The notes under the pieces: model-generated | Seen by the model: only the letters and a program-made list of their open reading frames with translations | Databases searched by the model: none | What the model was told of the DNA's origin: nothing | Shown: piece after piece, positions 7,000 through 11,040 of the stretch | How the letters are laid out: the number at the start of each line of letters is the position of its first letter | Position numbering within the stretch: position 1 is the stretch's first letter | Translations under genes and position numbers: made by a program | Assembly: GCA_026418875.1 (NCBI GenBank) | Contig: JAOAAM010000524.1 | Coordinates: 1-11,040, forward strand | Reading direction: 5' to 3' | Length of the DNA: 11,040 nt | Origin: Gemmataceae bacterium | GTDB taxonomy: Bacteria; Planctomycetota; Planctomycetia; Gemmatales; Gemmataceae

Positions 7000-9686
7000 G
7001 GTTGGCCCTCCGGGGTCAAAGCGGGATCGCTGGTCGTCAGTCGCGACGCCCGGGCGTCAGCGGCTCGCAGGATCGCCTCCAGCAACGCCAAACCACAGGG
7101 ACCGTAGCGATTCTGTAAGTTCAGGCAGCGTTCCCGCCAACTGATGCCGGTCTTCGGGGATAGTCCGATTTTCGACGGCTCCAGAGAGAGACTAACTTCG
7201 GGCAGAGGCGGTTCGCCCGAAATCAGGGTAACGCTGGGTAACCGATCCCCCTCGCGAATGCCGCGGATCGGCAGTCCTCGGCCATCGTGGTCTCGGTAGT
7301 CCTGGTCTTTAGGGGCGGCGTGTAACGCCACTCGCACCTTGCCGTGATGGCTGGCGACCAGGTAAGCCACGAGGTCGAACTCTTCGGCCTGGCACTTTAG
7401 CAGGCGCTCGATCAGCGGAGTGGGCGGCGCTGGCGGCTGGCCGTCAGGCACGGTATGGTTGAGTTTCTTTAGCACCTCCCTCCACGGGCCGAGCAGGGCG
7501 TCGTGACTGGGCTGGTACATCGCCAGCAGGGCGAACAGCCCGAGAGCACTGGCGAGTTCATGGCGAAACGCCGGCCGGGTGTCGCTGCCGTCGGTATAGG
7601 TGTACTGGAAGTTCCTGGGCCAGCACTCGCTGGGGGCTTTCGCCAGGTCGAATCGATTCAGTCGAGGGGTTCGTTCGCCACCACGAATCGATCCCTGAAA
7701 GGCAGGATGCGCTTTGCCCCAGTCGTGCCAGATAGCTGCGAGTTCCAGTAGCCGTTTCAGATCATCCGACAAGCCCAGTTCTTGGGCGATGGTCACGGCC
7801 TCTTTGGCCACTTCCTTGCTGTGGCAGCCGATCGTCTTCCAGGGACTGAAGCTCAACTGCTCGCCATCTTGCTGATCGTCGGCTTTCTCCAACGCGTGGA
7901 TGGCCCGATCCACGGCCGGCTCGACAACAGGCGGCACCGATTCAGTCGATGCCGCATCGAAGCCACGATCGGGTCGGTAGCCACCACAGTCACTCGCGAC
8001 ACACACGACACGACCGGGGAGAAGACTCGCTCGGGTGGCCTCGACCCACACTCCGTCGAGCCAATCCCACACCCACGCTCGCATTCCGCCGCGAAGTTTG
8101 GGCTTCTTGTTCGTCTTGGTCTCTTCGCCGCACAGCCAATCCCGGGCCTTGAGGAAGGGAATCGCACACAGTTCCCGCCGGTGCGGCTTGTAGTCCTCGG
8201 GCGGCTTGTGGGGGGGATCGCCTTTCTTGTCCGCCGGGATCTCCAGCCAGAACACCTGCAAGTCCCGCTCATCGCCGGTGCGGATGAACCGGCTAATGTC
8301 CAGGTCCGCACCTGTCAGGTCCGGCGTGGTATCAAACAGTTCGTCGAACTCCTTGCGAAGCAACAGATGGGCGGGGGAATAAGGGTACAGCCGCTGCCGA
8401 GCTTCCTCACCCAGCGATCGTTCATGGTCTTCTAATGCCTTGATACCCACGTCGTGCAACTGCTGTATTGTTTCCCAAGCACTTTCGAGTTCTTCCGGTT
8501 GATAGGGGGAGGCGTCGTCGGCATTCTTACGACGATCAACGACCAACACACTTCCGCCGCCCCCATATCTCGCGCAACGACCGAATCTCTGTACTAAGCT
8601 GGGCCAAGGTGCCAGTTCCGTGATCAGGCACCCCGCTGAAATGTCAACGCCTGCCTCCACAACCTGCGTAGCTACAATAATTCGATCGACACCCCGTTGG
8701 CATGCCGCCTTATTCAGGAAGTCGTCCCGCCACTTTTCCCGATCCGCTGGGCGAAACCGGCTGTGAATAAGCCGCGTGTCACCTTTTTCTCGCTTCTTGA
8801 TCAACGCATCAAATGTCTGGCACGCCCGCTCAACGGTGTTGCAAACGACCAGGGTAATCTTGCCGAATTCCCCATCGCTCAGTTTGGCGTGTTCTTCAAG
8901 GATTCGAGTTGCAAACCGCTGGTGGGCGTCCGGTGCGATGGTGGCCGTCGTGGTTGCTTTGGAAATGTCCCATAGCCCACCGGTCCGCTGCTCCCTCGAA
9001 ACTTCACCCGGATGTTCTATCCAGTCGTCGTGAAACTCGGCAGAATCGACGGTGCGCAACCAAGAGGGTTGAAGCGTGGCGCTCATCCACCAGGTGCGGG
9101 TCGGGCGGAGATGTTTGACGCAATCCTGGTCGCGATAGGTCTGGAGTTGAGCCGAGGTGGCCAAGCCGACATCCATCAACTGAACTTCGTCCATTACCCA
9201 CAGGCAGTCTTGATTCAGCAAGCCGAACTCCATCGGCCAGCGTGCTCGCGCGCTGGCGTAACCACGGTTCAATGCCCGTGACAGCAGCATGTCCTGCGTG
9301 CCAATGATGATCGCCGGTCGTTCCGGATGAAGGAACCACTCGCCGCTGTCCTCGCCGCCCATCACGAGGTGGACGGTGGGTCGTCGATCCTCCGCGATTC
9401 GCGCCGCGAGTTCCTGGGCCACGTGAGCCGTCTGCTCGACCAGCACCCGCATGGGCAGGCACCAGATCAGCCGCCGTGGCCAGCAAGCGTCGTCTCGCTG
9501 CAAGCGATGGAAGCTCCAGGCCGCAAGCACCCCTTCCGTCTTGCCCAAGCCCGTCGGAATGCGAATGACGCGATTCCGGCAAATGGATTCCTTCGCAAGA
9601 TCGAGCTGCCACGGGCGAGGCGCGTCATGCCCAGTGAGAGCCTTAAACCATCGTTGGTATCCATCAATGCCGATACTTTGTCGCAC
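6996..9686 (-). CDS. cas3: Type I-G Cas3: superfamily 2 helicase with C-terminal HD nuclease
   Basis: This 896-residue protein unwinds and degrades target DNA after recruitment by the effector. Helicase motifs: RPWQ (24-27, Q-motif-like), Walker A PTGLGKT (44-50), DEVQ (166-169, in place of the usual DEAD/DEVH box), SAT (202-204), ATQVVEAGVDIS (339-350, motif V) and QRFGRCAR (366-373, motif VI). The HD nuclease comes last: H622 in CHSKE, H654-D655 in IWHDWGKAH, a RHE triplet (708-710) and H780-H781 in SHHGK. All metal-ligand positions expected of an HD domain seem present. The order helicase then HD is opposite to the common HD-helicase Cas3 and is known for this subtype (GSU0051-like). The start is GTG at 9686-9684. 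The frame upstream is closed by TGA at 9722-9720 with no ATG between, and GGAGG sits 4 nt before the GTG. It is the first gene of the operon. Confidence 0.95.
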   Translation of the reverse strand: MRQSIGIDGYQRWFKALTGHDAPRPWQLDLAKESICRNRVIRIPTGLGKTEGVLAAWSFHRLQRDDACWPRRLIWCLPMRVLVEQTAHVAQELAARIAEDRRPTVHLVMGGEDSGEWFLHPERPAIIIGTQDMLLSRALNRGYASARARWPMEFGLLNQDCLWVMDEVQLMDVGLATSAQLQTYRDQDCVKHLRPTRTWWMSATLQPSWLRTVDSAEFHDDWIEHPGEVSREQRTGGLWDISKATTTATIAPDAHQRFATRILEEHAKLSDGEFGKITLVVCNTVERACQTFDALIKKREKGDTRLIHSRFRPADREKWRDDFLNKAACQRGVDRIIVATQVVEAGVDISAGCLITELAPWPSLVQRFGRCARYGGGGSVLVVDRRKNADDASPYQPEELESAWETIQQLHDVGIKALEDHERSLGEEARQRLYPYSPAHLLLRKEFDELFDTTPDLTGADLDISRFIRTGDERDLQVFWLEIPADKKGDPPHKPPEDYKPHRRELCAIPFLKARDWLCGEETKTNKKPKLRGGMRAWVWDWLDGVWVEATRASLLPGRVVCVASDCGGYRPDRGFDAASTESVPPVVEPAVDRAIHALEKADDQQDGEQLSFSPWKTIGCHSKEVAKEAVTIAQELGLSDDLKRLLELAAIWHDWGKAHPAFQGSIRGGERTPRLNRFDLAKAPSECWPRNFQYTYTDGSDTRPAFRHELASALGLFALLAMYQPSHDALLGPWREVLKKLNHTVPDGQPPAPPTPLIERLLKCQAEEFDLVAYLVASHHGKVRVALHAAPKDQDYRDHDGRGLPIRGIREGDRLPSVTLISGEPPLPEVSLSLEPSKIGLSPKTGISWRERCLNLQNRYGPCGLALLEAILRAADARASRLTTSDPALTPEGQP

Positions 9687-9689
9687 AGG

Positions 9690-9695
9690 CCCTCC
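9690..9695 (-). promoter_or_regulatory. Shine-Dalgarno deciding the GTG start of cas3
   Basis: On the minus strand GGAGGG occupies these six bases, 3 nt before the GTG (4 nt if only GGAGG is counted). The spacing is short but usable. With an in-frame stop at 9722-9720 and no ATG between that stop and the GTG, it is the best support for GTG as the cas3 start. I could not identify a convincing -35/-10 pair upstream, so the operon promoter is unassigned. Confidence 0.55.
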
Positions 9696-10185
9696 ATTCC
9701 AGCTGTCGAGGCACGATTCTCAGGCCCCCTAAAAGGTGAGACTTTACCACGAACTGTCGATCATTGCTATGTCGGTAGCGCAACTTCCGTAACAGGTGAC
9801 CACCTCCTTGTTCGCGCCTCAAAGGGCCCTCCCTGCATCGGGATTACTGATGAACGTCAACCACTCCAAGTCCACTGGCGCAAGCCTCATTGCATTGCTA
9901 CACGCTGGGATTGCCCTACTGTCTGATGCAATCGCCCCCCCCACTGACACTCTAAATCACGAACCCTACGATGCTCCACCTCCATGAGTATGCTCAACAC
10001 GTTCCATTCTGTGACAACGCCTTCCGTCAGCGCTGCCAATGACACCTAATTGTCGCTTGAAATGCCACTCCCCTTCGTTTCCATTCGCGGACTTTTTCTC
10101 ATCTACCGCCACAATAACGCATTCCGCTCCATAGCCAACACACTGCTATTGCTCTCCTAATGCACCCAAATAGCCACCTCTTACC

Positions 10186-10204
10186 ACCCATCATGGGTTT
10201 TTTT
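10186..10204 (+). terminator. Possible rho-independent terminator, plus orientation
   Basis: ACCCA, a 3-nt loop TCA, then TGGGT, running directly into seven T. The stem is only 5 bp, so the terminator would be weak. It points along the plus strand, although both flanking genes run on the minus strand. For the minus-strand gene ending at 10230 it is not a canonical terminator, because no T-tract follows on that strand. Either it is chance, or it ends an unannotated plus-strand RNA. Confidence 0.25.
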
Positions 10205-10229
10205 AGCCAATGTCTCACCACTTACAGAA

Positions 10230-11040
10230 TCAAGAGTGGACCTTTGCCACCTCGATCACGAACACTTTATCTGGTGCCTCAATTCGAACTCGATTCTCTG
10301 CCTTGTGCCAGCTAAGCAAAAATCGCTCACCCGTCGGGACAGCGACTTCCCATTCGATACCTGACGACTTACGCGGCCCGAAGATGCGGACTGGCTCAAT
10401 GACCGTCGGATGACCACGCCGATCTCGGTCAACCGTAAATCGGACTTGATAGCAATCACTCTCGGGGAGCAATTGCAGAATCACCTCAGGGCGATGCGCC
10501 ATGGACCGAACTTCAAGACTTTGCGACTTGCCTTTCTCGCCTGGGCGGATGAAGATTTCCGTCCGCTCGGCATCACGCCGTGCGCGCAATTCCCGTTGCG
10601 TATTCCGGGCGTGCGCCTCTCGCTCTGCAACGAGGCTTCTGAACTCCTCAGGAAACGCGATACGCTCTGCCGCTTGCAGGAGCGTTTGATAATATTTCAC
10701 TGCCAATTTTCGAAATTGAGACTGCTCGCAAATTCGGCCCAAGACCAGGAGTTCATTGCTCTGTTGAATAATCATCGGCTCAGAGCCTTCTTTGAGCCAG
10801 TTCTCGACTTTTTGAATGACTAAATAACTGAGACCGTCTAGCATGTCATGCAATTCTCGCCATTGAAAAATCGGCAAGTTACGGAAAAACTCCGTTGGGG
10901 CTTCGGCCATCATACTGATGGCTGAGAGAGCAACCTTTTCACATGCCGGATCGATGCCTTCGGGAAGGTCAAGCATCTTGAGGCAGATTGTTCCCGAGTC
11001 ACTCCGGTCTTCGGCTTTCGACGTATCAATTATGTAGCTC
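10230..11040 (-). CDS. Hypothetical protein, 5' end beyond the window
   Basis: I do not recognise this protein. The frame is open from the right edge: 21 codons precede the first visible Met (10976), and they read as ordinary protein (for example TSKAEDRSDSG). That Met is therefore probably internal, and at least 269 residues are visible. Numbering from it, residues 10-110 look helical and resemble a helical-repeat or scaffold segment. Residues 112-140 are a charged Arg/Glu/Ala helix, possibly coiled coil. Residues 145-248 alternate short beta-type strands (VILQLL, YQVRF, EWEVAVP, FLLSWH, KVFVIEVA) and suggest a small C-terminal beta domain. No signal peptide, membrane helix or catalytic motif is seen in this part. 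It stops with TGA at 10232-10230. It is co-directional with cas3 but 543 bp away, so operon membership is uncertain. It could be a CRISPR-neighbour protein or an unrelated gene. Confidence 0.8.
   Translation of the reverse strand, partial: SYIIDTSKAEDRSDSGTICLKMLDLPEGIDPACEKVALSAISMMAEAPTEFFRNLPIFQWRELHDMLDGLSYLVIQKVENWLKEGSEPMIIQQSNELLVLGRICEQSQFRKLAVKYYQTLLQAAERIAFPEEFRSLVAEREAHARNTQRELRARRDAERTEIFIRPGEKGKSQSLEVRSMAHRPEVILQLLPESDCYQVRFTVDRDRRGHPTVIEPVRIFGPRKSSGIEWEVAVPTGERFLLSWHKAENRVRIEAPDKVFVIEVAKVHS

Larger units (their letters stand above)
9687..10229. other. 543-bp spacer upstream of cas3, no convincing gene
   Basis: This is the only long non-coding stretch before the cas operon and must hold its promoter, or transcription must read through from the upstream gene. 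The plus strand is C/A/T-rich and poor in G, so the minus-strand transcript would be purine-rich. Two short frames follow one another on the minus strand. The first runs 10145-9966 (59 codons, best start GTG at 10112, no good Shine-Dalgarno). The second runs 9956-9819 (best start GTG at 9950). Their amino-acid content looks protein-like, but neither matches a family I know. They could be a decayed gene with a frame change, a repeated intergenic element or chance. The stretch also has an 8-C run (9935-9942), an AGGGCCCT palindrome (9823-9830) and a hairpin with a T-tract near 10186-10204. No CRISPR repeat-spacer pattern or tRNA is seen. Confidence 0.6.

Noticed and set aside
7782..8435. Plus-strand 217-residue open frame opposite cas3
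   Set aside because: It is a shadow frame of GC-rich coding DNA; cas3 motifs occupy the other strand.
9703..9760. Direct repeat CTGTCGA at 9703 and 9754
   Set aside because: It is only 7 bases and two copies, and its position gives no clear link to a promoter.
10132..10209. Three copies of TAGCCA at 10132, 10171 and 10204
   Set aside because: They are six-base matches with unequal spacing (39 and 33) in base-skewed DNA, too weak to call operators.
9687..10229. Possible CRISPR array or leader upstream of cas3
   Set aside because: I see no direct repeat of 25 bases or more at regular spacing; the spacer holds only short chance-level repeats.

Overview
The window carries the interference half of a type I-G CRISPR-Cas system (formerly subtype I-U, 'Dpsyc'). 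It lies on the minus strand between a large membrane serine/threonine kinase gene, truncated at the left edge, and an unrecognised gene truncated at the right edge. The DNA is GC-rich. The kinase has the layout typical of Planctomycetota: kinase domain, a linker ending in Arg-Arg-Arg-Pro, one membrane helix, then a long TPR-like region. A planctomycete, possibly of the Pirellulales, is therefore the most likely source. This rests on domain style, not on a phylogenetic marker.

Layout: (1) 1-1802, plus strand, 3' part of the kinase/TPR gene. (2) 1803-2169, convergent spacer with no supported gene and a small hairpin at the csb2 stop. (3) 9686-2170, minus strand, one tightly packed operon cas3 - csx17 (cas8g) - csb1 (cas7) - csb2 (cas5-cas6). 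Junctions are a 4-nt ATGA overlap, an 8-nt overlap and an 11-nt gap, and each gene has a readable Shine-Dalgarno. (4) 9687-10229, a 543-bp purine-rich (minus strand) spacer with no convincing gene, but with two short consecutive open frames and a terminator-like hairpin in the opposite orientation. (5) 11040-10230, minus strand, 3' part of an unrecognised gene that stays open to the window edge.

The four cas genes should act together. Csb2 (Cas5-Cas6 fusion) processes and caps the crRNA, Csb1 forms the Cas7 backbone, and Csx17 is the large subunit expected to recognise the PAM. Cas3, with helicase first and HD nuclease last, degrades the target. All key catalytic motifs I looked for are intact. 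The adaptation genes (cas4-cas1, cas2) that commonly follow csb2 in I-G loci are absent, and no repeat-spacer array is visible, so crRNAs and spacer acquisition must come from outside the window, if at all.

I found no clearly new system. The points most worth a second look are the missing adaptation module, the unexplained spacer upstream of cas3, and the unknown co-directional gene beyond it.
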